From positions 1 through 16,799 of the forward strand of contig CAKTXH010000047.1 in the NCBI GenBank assembly GCA_934630975.1: a DNA stretch of 16,799 nucleotides, read 5' to 3'. Of this stretch, positions 7,746-14,841 are shown in pieces. The translations under genes and the position numbers were made by a program. Source of the stretch: an uncultured Clostridia bacterium. Its GTDB lineage: Bacteria; Bacillota; Clostridia; Christensenellales; Aristaeellaceae. The first letter of the stretch is position 1. Each line of letters starts with the position of its first letter. The notes beneath the pieces are model-generated. The model did no database searches, had not been told where the DNA came from, and worked only from the letters and a program-made list of their open reading frames with translations.

Positions 7746-10142
7746 TCACTCCTCCAGCCTGATAATCGGCGCAATCGCCAGCGCCAATTCCTTGACGCCC
7801 ACTCGAACGTCGTCAAACCGAATCATAATGCGGGCGTCCGAACCGCTTCCGCTGACGCGCACGACTGCGCCGCGGCCAAATTTTTTATGCATCACATGGT
7901 CGCCGGGCGCATAGATCGACGGCTTTTCAACCTCGTACGCCTGTGAAGCGACCACTTTGGGCTGCTGCCCCATGCCGCGCTGCACGCCCTGAATCGTCAC
8001 GCCGCCAACCGTCGCGCTTTTTGCGTTCCAGCTTGAAAAGCTCTGTGCCGGTCCCGAAGGCTTTGCAACGTTATAACTCGTCTTGGGCTTCCAATTCGAT
8101 TGGCCCGCCTGCGGCTGCATCGGCGCAAAGCCGCTACCCTTGCTCCACGCGGGCTGCTGCCAGCCGCCGCTCTGCCAGGCGCCGCCGGGTTTTCGATTGC
8201 CCGCAAACCCATTATTGCGTCCTCCCATATTAGAAACGTCTTCAATCAACCGCGCCGGGATATCGTCAATAAATCGGGAACGATCGTTAAATTGAATCTG
8301 GTTGTACAGCATGCGCCGCGACGCATGGGACAGGAACAGCCTTTCCCTTGCGCGGGTGATGCCGACGTAACACAGACGGCGTTCTTCTTCCATGCGCGCT
8401 TCATCGTCTCGGCTTCTGGCTGACGGAAACAGGTTTTCCTCCATGCCGACCATGAATACATTCGGGAATTCAAGGCCCTTGGCGCTGTGCAGCGTCATCA
8501 TGGTCACCGCGCCGCCGTCCTCGCCCATTTCATCCAAATCAGATACCAGCGACACATTTTCCAAATAATCCGTCAGCGTCGGATTATCCGATTTCTCTTC
8601 GAATTCCTTGACCGCACCGACAAATTCGCGAATGTTCTCTACGCGGGAACGGTTCTCATCGTTATCCTCTTTGGTATACTGGCTTTCAAGCCCCGCCGTG
8701 TCAATGACGTACTGCACCAGTTCGGTCAGTTTCATCGTTTCCTGCATCATGGTCAGGTTCATCATCAGTTCGCTGAATTTCTCCACGCTCTTGCGCGCGC
8801 GGGCATTCAGGCTTTCCGGCATATCCATGCAGGCGGTCAGCAGCGGCATTTCCTCCTGCGCGGCATGGCGCGCAAGCTCGTTTACTGTCGTATCACCGAT
8901 GGCGCGCTTAGGCACATTGATGATTCGGCGCACGGAGATGTCATCCGCCGGGTTCACCAATACGCGCAGATACGCCAAAATATCTTTGACTTCCTTGCGG
9001 TCGTAGAATTTCAGCCCGCCGTACATCCGATATCGGATGCCCGCCTGCACGAACGATTCTTCGATGACACGGGATTGAGCGTTGGTTCGGTACAGCACGG
9101 CAAAGCGGCCAAGCTCTTCGCCGCGTGATTTCAATTCGCGAATCTGTTGGCAGATCCATGCCGCTTCCTCGCGCTCATCGCCCGCGCGGTACAGTCGAAT
9201 CGGCTCGCCCGGCCCCTGCTGCGTCCACAGCGCCTTATCTTTTCGATTGGCGTTGAGCGCAATGACCTGATTCGCCGCATCCAGAATATTCGCCGTAGAG
9301 CGATAATTCTGTTCCAGTTTGATCACTTTCGCATCCGGGAAATCCTTCTCAAAATCGAGAATGTTGCGGATATCCGCGCCGCGCCAGCCGTAAATGGACT
9401 GGTCGTCATCGCCGACAACGCACAGATTTCGGCTTTGCGCCGCCAGCAGGCGCACCAGCATATACTGCGCATAGTTTGTATCTTGATACTCATCGACGTG
9501 AATATAGCGAATCTTGCGCTGATATGCTTCCAACACCGGCGGATGCTGCGCGAAAAGCTCAAGCGTTTTGACGATTAAATCGTCAAAATCCAGCGAGTTC
9601 GAGCTTTTCAGCTTCTCCTCGTATGCGTTATAAACATCGTAAATCAGCTGGCTGCGATAGTCCCTTTCGCTCTGCGCAAACCAATCCTGCGGGCCGAGCA
9701 GCTTGTTTTTCGCGTCGGAAATCTTGCTTTTGATCTCTCTGGGCGGCAGAAACTTGTCGTCGATATTCAGCTTTTTCAAAATCTCTTTCAGGGCGCTCAT
9801 CTGGTCGTCGTCGTCGTAGATCGTAAAAGAGCGCGTGTAGCCCAGTTTTTCGATATCGCGGCGCAGGATTTTCGCACAGCCAGAGTGGAACGTCGAAACC
9901 CAGATTTCCGCCGCGCCCTCGCCCGCCAGCTTTTCAATGCGCTCCCTCATCTCTTTAGCCGCCTTGTTGGTAAAGGTGATGGCCATGATTGCCCACGGCG
10001 GCACACCGTGCTCCAGCAGATTCGCCACGCGATAGGTCAGCGCGCGGGTCTTGCCCGATCCCGCGCCCGCAAGCACCAAAAGCGGCCCTTCAAGCGTTTC
10101 CGCCGCGAGCCGCTGTTCTTTGTTTAAGTCGTTCAAATTCAT
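7746..10142 (-). CDS. pcrA: ATP-dependent DNA helicase PcrA (UvrD/Rep family)
   Basis: PcrA is the essential 3'-5' superfamily 1 helicase of Gram-positive bacteria. It unwinds DNA in repair and plasmid replication and clears RecA and stalled RNA polymerase. The 798-residue protein has the SF1A motif set: the Q motif LNKEQRLAA, Walker A AGAGSGKT (Lys31), Walker B VDEYQDTN, VVGDDDQSIYGWRGAD, LEQNYRST, TLHSAKGLEFPNVFMVGMEE and YVGITRARERL. Residues about 638-735 form a low-complexity linker rich in Gly, Trp, Gln, Ser and Pro. Residues 736-798 form the Tudor-like C-terminal domain (GDHVMHKKFGRGAVVRVSG) known to contact RNA polymerase. The ATG overlaps the yerC stop (ATGA), with GAGGA upstream. 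ligA follows after 7 bases, the conserved pcrA-ligA pairing. Confidence 0.97.
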   Translation of the reverse strand: MNLNDLNKEQRLAAETLEGPLLVLAGAGSGKTRALTYRVANLLEHGVPPWAIMAITFTNKAAKEMRERIEKLAGEGAAEIWVSTFHSGCAKILRRDIEKLGYTRSFTIYDDDDQMSALKEILKKLNIDDKFLPPREIKSKISDAKNKLLGPQDWFAQSERDYRSQLIYDVYNAYEEKLKSSNSLDFDDLIVKTLELFAQHPPVLEAYQRKIRYIHVDEYQDTNYAQYMLVRLLAAQSRNLCVVGDDDQSIYGWRGADIRNILDFEKDFPDAKVIKLEQNYRSTANILDAANQVIALNANRKDKALWTQQGPGEPIRLYRAGDEREEAAWICQQIRELKSRGEELGRFAVLYRTNAQSRVIEESFVQAGIRYRMYGGLKFYDRKEVKDILAYLRVLVNPADDISVRRIINVPKRAIGDTTVNELARHAAQEEMPLLTACMDMPESLNARARKSVEKFSELMMNLTMMQETMKLTELVQYVIDTAGLESQYTKEDNDENRSRVENIREFVGAVKEFEEKSDNPTLTDYLENVSLVSDLDEMGEDGGAVTMMTLHSAKGLEFPNVFMVGMEENLFPSARSRDDEARMEEERRLCYVGITRARERLFLSHASRRMLYNQIQFNDRSRFIDDIPARLIEDVSNMGGRNNGFAGNRKPGGAWQSGGWQQPAWSKGSGFAPMQPQAGQSNWKPKTSYNVAKPSGPAQSFSSWNAKSATVGGVTIQGVQRGMGQQPKVVASQAYEVEKPSIYAPGDHVMHKKFGRGAVVRVSGSGSDARIMIRFDDVRVGVKELALAIAPIIRLEE

Positions 10143-10453
10143 GGGTTTTCCTCGCTTGTTTCATCGCCGAATTTGGTTTTGCCCAGGATCAGCTGATATC
10201 CGCCCGCGCCGTAGGTCAGGCAGCGGTTCACGCGGCTGATCGTCGCCGTGCTTGCGCCCGTGCGCTCGGCAATTTCCTGATAGGTGACCTTTTTCTGCAA
10301 AAGGCGCGCGACGGCCAGCCGCTGCGCGACCGACTGCAATTCATGAATGGTAAAAATATCTTCAAAAAAGCGATAAGCTTCATCCACATTATCCAGCTCA
10401 AGCATCGCGCGGGCCAAATCGGCAATCTGATCGTTGATGATGTGATCCTGCAT
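10139..10453 (-). CDS. yerC: YerC/YecD family TrpR-like DNA-binding protein
   Basis: This 104-residue protein belongs to the TrpR-related YerC/YecD family of presumed transcription regulators, whose ligand and targets are not established. The all-helical N-terminal part (DEAYRFFEDIFTIHELQ) leads into SVAQRLAVARLLQKKVTYQE and the helix-turn-helix IAERTGASTATISRVNRCL at about 61-79. It ends in the family signature YGAGGYQLIL. The length is equal to that of the Bacillus protein. The ATG at 10453 is chosen because AGGAGG lies 8 bases upstream. The frame could start 18 codons earlier, but that stretch overlaps the promoter leader and has no good ribosome binding site. The stop overlaps the pcrA start by 4 bases, so yerC, pcrA and ligA form one coupled unit. 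It may autoregulate that unit; this is inference. Confidence 0.92.
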   Translation of the reverse strand: MQDHIINDQIADLARAMLELDNVDEAYRFFEDIFTIHELQSVAQRLAVARLLQKKVTYQEIAERTGASTATISRVNRCLTYGAGGYQLILGKTKFGDETSEENP

Positions 10454-10495
10454 TCCGCCGTCCTCCTCATAGGGTCTGTCGATCAATTTCACTTC

Positions 10496-10504
10496 ATTAT
10501 AGCA
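10496..10504 (-). promoter_or_regulatory. Extended -10 promoter for yerC-pcrA-ligA
   Basis: The minus strand reads TGCTATAAT: a perfect -10 at 10496-10501 with the TGn extension at 10502-10504. The position 17 bases upstream is the T-run of the preceding terminator, so no proper -35 is seen. Transcription should start near 10489, about 36 bases before the yerC ATG. Confidence 0.75.
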
Positions 10505-10516
10505 CAAACGGCGCGC

Positions 10517-10551
10517 AAAAAAAAGCGGCGAACGCCCTGTTTCACCGCTTT
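10517..10551 (-). terminator. Rho-independent terminator after the double-OB-fold gene
   Basis: Inverted repeat arms 10522-10532 and 10541-10551 give an 11-bp stem with one G-U pair (core AAAGCGG/CCGCTTT) and an 8-base loop. On the minus strand it is followed by a run of T (10517-10524 complement). It begins 27 bases after the stop codon at 10579 and directly abuts the next promoter. Confidence 0.92.
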
Positions 10552-10578
10552 TCTTCTCTGTTTCGCTAAAGCATCCGC

Positions 10579-11259
10579 TTATTGCGGCTGCACTGCCTCC
10601 GCATGGAACGCATGCGCAGGGTGCGCCTGCGCCATATCGGCGTTGTGCGCGCCATCAAGCAATTCCAGATGGCCGACGGAAACCTCATACGCCGTCTTTT
10701 CAATCACGTTTCCATCCGGCATCTGCTTCTGGTACGCGCGCGACTGCAGCCGCCCCGTCAGCGTAATCTTGTCGCCCACATCCAGTTTGGCGGCAAAACG
10801 CGCGCTCCGTCCCCACGTGATGCACGGAATATAGTCGCTCTTGCCGTATGCCCGGTTGACAGCCAGCATCATATCGGCAATCTCGCGGCCGAACGGCGTT
10901 GTGCGATAGGCCGGCGCTTTGCAGAGCGTGCCGGTCAGCTGAATCTGATTGGGATTTTCGTGCTCGTCGTTTTCCACGATCTTCTGGGCGAACGCCGTAA
11001 TCAGCAGCCGCCCTGCGCCTTCGATGATTTTGTTGTAGGAACGCACCTGTCCGTCAATGGCCAGCGTGTCGCCGTCGGAGAGCATCGCGCCGTCAAGCAG
11101 CCGCTCGGAAAGCGTAACCGGCAGCAGATCCTGCGCGCCGGACAGGCGCGGCACGCCCAGCGTCAGGTAATAAAACTTTTCGCCGAACGCCTCATGGCCG
11201 ACCACGGGGGTTCCTACAACCTTACCGCTCAAATGCAGTGTGTTAATGACGTTTTCCAT
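10579..11259 (-). CDS. Single-stranded-DNA-binding-like protein with two OB-folds
   Basis: This 226-residue protein appears to hold two SSB-type OB-folds in tandem. Residues about 5-95 form the first (INTLHLSGKVVG, then DTLAIDGQVRSYN), and this half is divergent. Residues about 104-201 form the second and clearer one (NQIQLTGTLCKAPAYRTTPFG, MMLAVNRAYGK, CITWGRSARF, GDKITLTGRLQSR), matching the usual SSB layout including the G-R-L-x-x-R strand. The tail (202-226) is rich in His and Ala and lacks the acidic DDDIPF-like tip by which SSB recruits partner proteins. It is therefore probably an accessory SSB paralogue of a clostridial type and not the main replication SSB. A main ssb would be expected beside rpsF/rpsR elsewhere. 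The ATG at 11259 has GGAGG 7 bases upstream. It follows the deacetylase gene by 12 bases. Confidence 0.8.
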   Translation of the reverse strand: MENVINTLHLSGKVVGTPVVGHEAFGEKFYYLTLGVPRLSGAQDLLPVTLSERLLDGAMLSDGDTLAIDGQVRSYNKIIEGAGRLLITAFAQKIVENDEHENPNQIQLTGTLCKAPAYRTTPFGREIADMMLAVNRAYGKSDYIPCITWGRSARFAAKLDVGDKITLTGRLQSRAYQKQMPDGNVIEKTAYEVSVGHLELLDGAHNADMAQAHPAHAFHAEAVQPQ

Positions 11260-11271
11260 TGTACGTCCTCC

Positions 11272-12087
11272 TTATTGCTCAATCTTTCTTGATTCATTGC
11301 CTGTTGATGCTGAAGGCGCCGGTGTGGCCTGATGTTGTGTGCCCGCGTGGTCAATCCACGTTTCGCCCTCAAGCAGAAGCTCGGAAATCGGAATGATCCT
11401 GTAACCCGCCTGCTGATAGTATTCCAGAATCTGCGGCAAAGCTTGCAGGATATACTTGGAATCGTTATGGAAGAGTACGATATCGCCGGGATTCACGTTT
11501 TTCGTGCATCGCCTGACCATGTCTTCGGCGCTGATGTTCTTCCAATCGAGCGAATCCACATTCCACTGGATACATTCATAGCCTTCCTCCCGGCTGATGC
11601 GTACCACTTCGTCGTTGTATTCGCCATACGGTGGCCTGAAAAGCGTGGTCGGCTTGCCCGTGATGGACTGCACCAAGTCGCTGCACCGTTTCAGCTCCTC
11701 GCGAATCTGCGAATCGGAAAGCTTCGACATATGCGGGTGCGTGGCGGAATGGTTGCCGACCTCATGCCCTCTGGCCTGTAACTCCGCAACCAGCTCGGGA
11801 TATTTTTCCACCCAGAAACCAACCAGAAAAAAATTGGTCTTCACGCCGTATTGATCCAGAATATTCAGAATTCCCTCTGTATTGGCGTTTCCCCATGCGG
11901 CGTCAAAGCTGATGGAGAGCACTTTTTCCTCTGTATCGACGTTATACACCGGCAGCTCGCGCGTCGTCGTCGCCGCCATCAGGCTCGGGCCGTCGCTCAG
12001 CGTCGTATAAGCGACCGTTAAAGCCGCCAGCGCGAAAATCATGGCCCAATGCCTCACGGAAAGCAAACCGAAGCGCTTTTTGTTCAT
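11272..12087 (-). CDS. PdaB-like polysaccharide deacetylase (NodB homology, CE4 family), membrane anchored
   Basis: The product is a carbohydrate esterase 4 protein that should act outside the membrane on N-acetylated glycans such as peptidoglycan. Of 271 residues, about 12-30 form a signal anchor. The NodB domain (about 55-240) shows motif 1 as SFDAAWG (60-66), motif 2 as HSATHPH (His113, His117), motif 3 as RPPYGE (151-156), motif 4 WNVDSLDW (175-182) and motif 5 as IVLFHND (His207). Motif 1 is FDxxWG rather than the classic TFDDG. This is the form seen in the sporulation protein PdaB, in which one metal-binding Asp is missing, so catalytic activity is uncertain. The tail is Ser/Pro/Thr-rich. 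The ATG at 12087 has GGAGG 8 bases upstream. ATG 12093 would be too close to that site, and GTG 12102 is a weaker alternative. Cotranscription with the following OB-fold gene is likely. Confidence 0.88.
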   Translation of the reverse strand: MNKKRFGLLSVRHWAMIFALAALTVAYTTLSDGPSLMAATTTRELPVYNVDTEEKVLSISFDAAWGNANTEGILNILDQYGVKTNFFLVGFWVEKYPELVAELQARGHEVGNHSATHPHMSKLSDSQIREELKRCSDLVQSITGKPTTLFRPPYGEYNDEVVRISREEGYECIQWNVDSLDWKNISAEDMVRRCTKNVNPGDIVLFHNDSKYILQALPQILEYYQQAGYRIIPISELLLEGETWIDHAGTQHQATPAPSASTGNESRKIEQ

Positions 12088-12117
12088 CCGCATCGCCTCC
12101 ACTTATAACCTCGCAAG

Positions 12118-12147
12118 TTTATATGTGAAGCGCTCTGCATTTAGAAC
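12118..12147 (-). promoter_or_regulatory. Possible sporulation (sigma-E-like) promoter before the deacetylase gene
   Basis: The minus strand shows CATATAAA (12118-12125), close to the sigma-E -10 pattern CATACAAT. A poor -35 candidate, GTTCTAAA (12140-12147), lies 14 bases upstream. The implied leader is about 25 bases. Bacillus pdaB is known to be made in the mother cell under sigma-E, which is why this was looked for. No good sigma-A promoter was seen in the 270-base gap, but the -35 match is weak. Confidence 0.3.
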
Positions 12148-12152
12148 TTCAC
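12125..12152. repeat. Inverted repeat upstream of the deacetylase gene
   Basis: GTGAAG (12125-12130) and CTTCAC (12147-12152) form a perfect 6-bp inverted repeat around 16 bases. The first arm overlaps a small AGCGCT palindrome (12129-12134). The repeat spans the putative promoter spacer, so it could be an operator or a leader hairpin, or could be chance. Confidence 0.35.
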
Positions 12153-12309
12153 TCATTAGACGGAGCAGACCGCTCGTTTCTTCCCTATTTTTCCCTTAAA
12201 AGAAAGATTTCACATTTCCGCCTTATTTCGCCGTTCAAATTCGGGCTCTTCTATCCAATTCGGATTCCGCCGTGCGGCAGAAACCAATTGTTCAGCCACG
12301 CGGCGCATA

Positions 12310-12347
12310 TAAAAGAACTGCCCTTTCTTTTTCAGAAAAAGCAGTTC
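12310..12347 (-). terminator. Rho-independent terminator after parC
   Basis: Arms GAACTGC/GCAGTTC (12315-12321 and 12341-12347) form a 7-bp stem 10 bases after the parC stop. The 19-base interior can itself fold weakly (T-run against A-run). On the minus strand the stem is followed by TTTTAT. The remaining sequence up to the deacetylase start (12153-12309) is comparatively AT-rich, and I see no gene or RNA in it. Confidence 0.75.
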
Positions 12348-12357
12348 AAAATCCTGT

Positions 12358-14841
12358 TTATTTTTCGTCGTTTATTTCCGCGGTCAGTGCGGCGTATTCC
12401 ACCACGTCGTCAAGCAGCACATTGATCAGCAGTTGTCCCTTGCTTGCACGGCGCTCCACAGTAACCTCGTCCATATTGAGCACCGTCACATGGCCATGCC
12501 GCTGCTGCACACGCACGCTCTTTGCGCCCGTCACATTGACGCAAGCGGCAAGCTGTGTGCCCGTTTCGCCCGTTTTATTCATCGGCAGGAGTTTCTGCCC
12601 CTTGCCTGCCCGGCCCTGCCGTTCCACATCGTCGCTGAGCATCCGTTTGCCGAAGCCGCGATCGCTGATGATTAGCAGCATATCGCCCGCCTTCGGGATT
12701 TCAAACCAGCGCACTTCGTCGCCTTTGCCTACATCCATGCCGCGAACGCCCGCCGTTGCGCGCCCCGTGCAGGAAACCGTATCGAGTTTAAAGCGCAGCG
12801 CCGTACCCATCCGGGTGATCAAAATGATATCGTCCCTGTCGTCGGGATCCACCTGTACCATGCCGACCAGCTCGTCGTCGCCCTTGAGATTGATCGCGGC
12901 AAACCGCGTCCGGCGAATTCCATATTCGGCCGCGGCCGTGCGTTTCACCTGTCCGTTCTTGGTAATAAACAGGAAATCGCCCTTTTTCGCCATTTCTTCC
13001 GTTTTGACACAAACCATCGCGACGGCATGTTCGTGGTCAGCCAAGCCGGCAATCAGGCCCGTCAGCAGGCTTCCGCGATCCCTGAGCTTCATCGTTTCCG
13101 GGATCTTGGAAACATCCAGCATGAAGCAGTTGCCCTTGTTGGTGAAGAAATACAGCGTTTCATCCGTCGCCGTCTGGATGATTTCCACCACATCGTCCTT
13201 TGCGCCGGGCTGCGCGAGGTATTTATCCACCATGCGCGGGCTCATGCGGCGCAGCTGGCCATCGCGCAGGCGCAGAATGGCCGTATCTTCCTCAATCGGT
13301 TTATTTTCCACAACCGGCAGGGTTGCGCTGTCGTCTTCAATCAGCTCAGTGCGGCGCTCGTCGCCGTATTGATCCCGAATTTCGGTCATCTCTTTGCGGA
13401 TGACGTCATCCAGCTTCTTTTCGCTCTTCAAAATGCCTTCAAGCCTTGCAATGGTCTTGAGAATTGCGGCGTATTCCTTTCGGAGCGCTTCGATTTCCAG
13501 CCCGGTGAGACGCTGAAGCCGCATATCCAGAATGGCCTGCGCCTGAATATCTGTCAGACCGAACCTTGCGATTAACTGCTCCTTGGCTTCCTTGGGACTC
13601 TTGCTCTTGCGAATCAGCGCAATGACTTCATCCAAGTGATTGACTGCCACCATCAATCCGGCCAGAATATGTTCTCTGGCCTGCGCCTGTTCAAGCTCGT
13701 ACTTGGTGCGGCGGGTCACCACTCGCTTTTGATGCTCAATATAATAGGTAAGCATCGCCTTGACGCCCATCTGAACCGGGCGGCCTTCCGCAATCGCCAC
13801 CATGTTCACGCCGAAGGTGATCTGCAAGTCGGAATATTTATAGAGCACCGATAGAATCGCCATCGGGTCAACGTCGCGCTTGAGTTCGATCACCGCGCGC
13901 AGACCCATGCGGTCGGATTCGTCGCGGATATCGTAAATGCCGCCAAGCTGAACCTTGCGTTCTTCGCTGAGCTTGAGAATCTTTTCCAGCATCGCCGCCT
14001 TCGGCACCTGATACGGCACCTCGGTGATGACAATCAGCTTGCGCCCCGCCGAACCATCCTCAATATGCACCTTAGCGCGCAGGGTCAGCTTGCCGCGCCC
14101 CGTTTCGTAAGCATTGCGGATTTCGTCGTTGCGAATCAGGCTGCCGCCCGTCGGAAAATCCGGTGCGGGCAGAAGCCTCATGATCTCATCCAGCGTCGCC
14201 TCCGGCTTGTCCATCACCAGAATCGCCGCGTCAATCGCTTCCTTGAGGTTGTGCGGCGGAATGTTCGTCGCCAGACCGACCGCAATGCCGGATGCGCCGT
14301 TTACCAGCAGATTCGGATAACGCGCGGGCAGCATGTCCGGTTCCTTGAGCGTATCGTCAAAGTTGAAGCTGAACGGCACGGTGTCCTTGTCGATATCGCG
14401 AAGCATTTCCAGCGCAAGCGGCGCCATGCGCGCTTCGGTATAACGCATGGCCGCCGCGCTGTCGCCGTCAATCGAGCCGAAGTTGCCGTGGCCATCGACC
14501 AGCAGGGCGCGCATGCTGTATGGCTGCGCCATGCGCACCATCGCGTCGTAAACCGAGCTATCGCCATGCGGATGATATTTGCCCAGACAATCGCCGACGA
14601 TGCGCGCGCACTTTTTGTGCGGCTTATCCGGCGTAACGCCCAATTCGTTGAGCGTAAAGAGAATACGCCGCTGAACCGGCTTGAGACCGTCCTCCACGCG
14701 CGGAAGCGCACGTTCCAGAATGACATGCTCCGCATATGGAATCATCGAGATATGCATGACCTCTTCCATCGGGCGCTGGATAATCTCGTGACGCGGCGCG
14801 GTCTCTTTCGGCGGCTGTCCGCCTTCCTTTTTGCGTGCCAT
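12358..14841 (-). CDS. parC: Type IIA DNA topoisomerase subunit A, probable topoisomerase IV ParC
   Basis: This is the DNA-cleaving subunit of a type IIA topoisomerase. With ParE it would separate linked daughter chromosomes. The 827-residue protein has the winged-helix domain with KYHPHGDSSVYDAMVRMAQ and the catalytic Tyr134 in AAAMRYTEARM, the tower and coiled-coil region (LDMRLQRLTGLE at about 438-449), and a C-terminal beta-pinwheel (about 518-820). Ser95 and Asp99 occupy the quinolone-determining positions in their sensitive form. Blade 1, where gyrase carries QRRGGKG, reads KYLAQPGAKDD. Only a degenerate box, RQGRAGKG (741-748), appears late in the pinwheel. That and the partner subunit favour ParC over GyrA, although length does not distinguish them. 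The ATG overlaps the parE stop by one base (TAATG), with GGGAAGG 7 bases upstream. Annotation as gyrA is the main alternative. Confidence 0.85.
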   Translation of the reverse strand: MARKKEGGQPPKETAPRHEIIQRPMEEVMHISMIPYAEHVILERALPRVEDGLKPVQRRILFTLNELGVTPDKPHKKCARIVGDCLGKYHPHGDSSVYDAMVRMAQPYSMRALLVDGHGNFGSIDGDSAAAMRYTEARMAPLALEMLRDIDKDTVPFSFNFDDTLKEPDMLPARYPNLLVNGASGIAVGLATNIPPHNLKEAIDAAILVMDKPEATLDEIMRLLPAPDFPTGGSLIRNDEIRNAYETGRGKLTLRAKVHIEDGSAGRKLIVITEVPYQVPKAAMLEKILKLSEERKVQLGGIYDIRDESDRMGLRAVIELKRDVDPMAILSVLYKYSDLQITFGVNMVAIAEGRPVQMGVKAMLTYYIEHQKRVVTRRTKYELEQAQAREHILAGLMVAVNHLDEVIALIRKSKSPKEAKEQLIARFGLTDIQAQAILDMRLQRLTGLEIEALRKEYAAILKTIARLEGILKSEKKLDDVIRKEMTEIRDQYGDERRTELIEDDSATLPVVENKPIEEDTAILRLRDGQLRRMSPRMVDKYLAQPGAKDDVVEIIQTATDETLYFFTNKGNCFMLDVSKIPETMKLRDRGSLLTGLIAGLADHEHAVAMVCVKTEEMAKKGDFLFITKNGQVKRTAAAEYGIRRTRFAAINLKGDDELVGMVQVDPDDRDDIILITRMGTALRFKLDTVSCTGRATAGVRGMDVGKGDEVRWFEIPKAGDMLLIISDRGFGKRMLSDDVERQGRAGKGQKLLPMNKTGETGTQLAACVNVTGAKSVRVQQRHGHVTVLNMDEVTVERRASKGQLLINVLLDDVVEYAALTAEINDEK

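Noticed and set aside
6419..7762. Plus-strand frame of 447 codons opposite ligA
   Set aside because: Shadow of ligA; no motifs, unusual His/Arg content.
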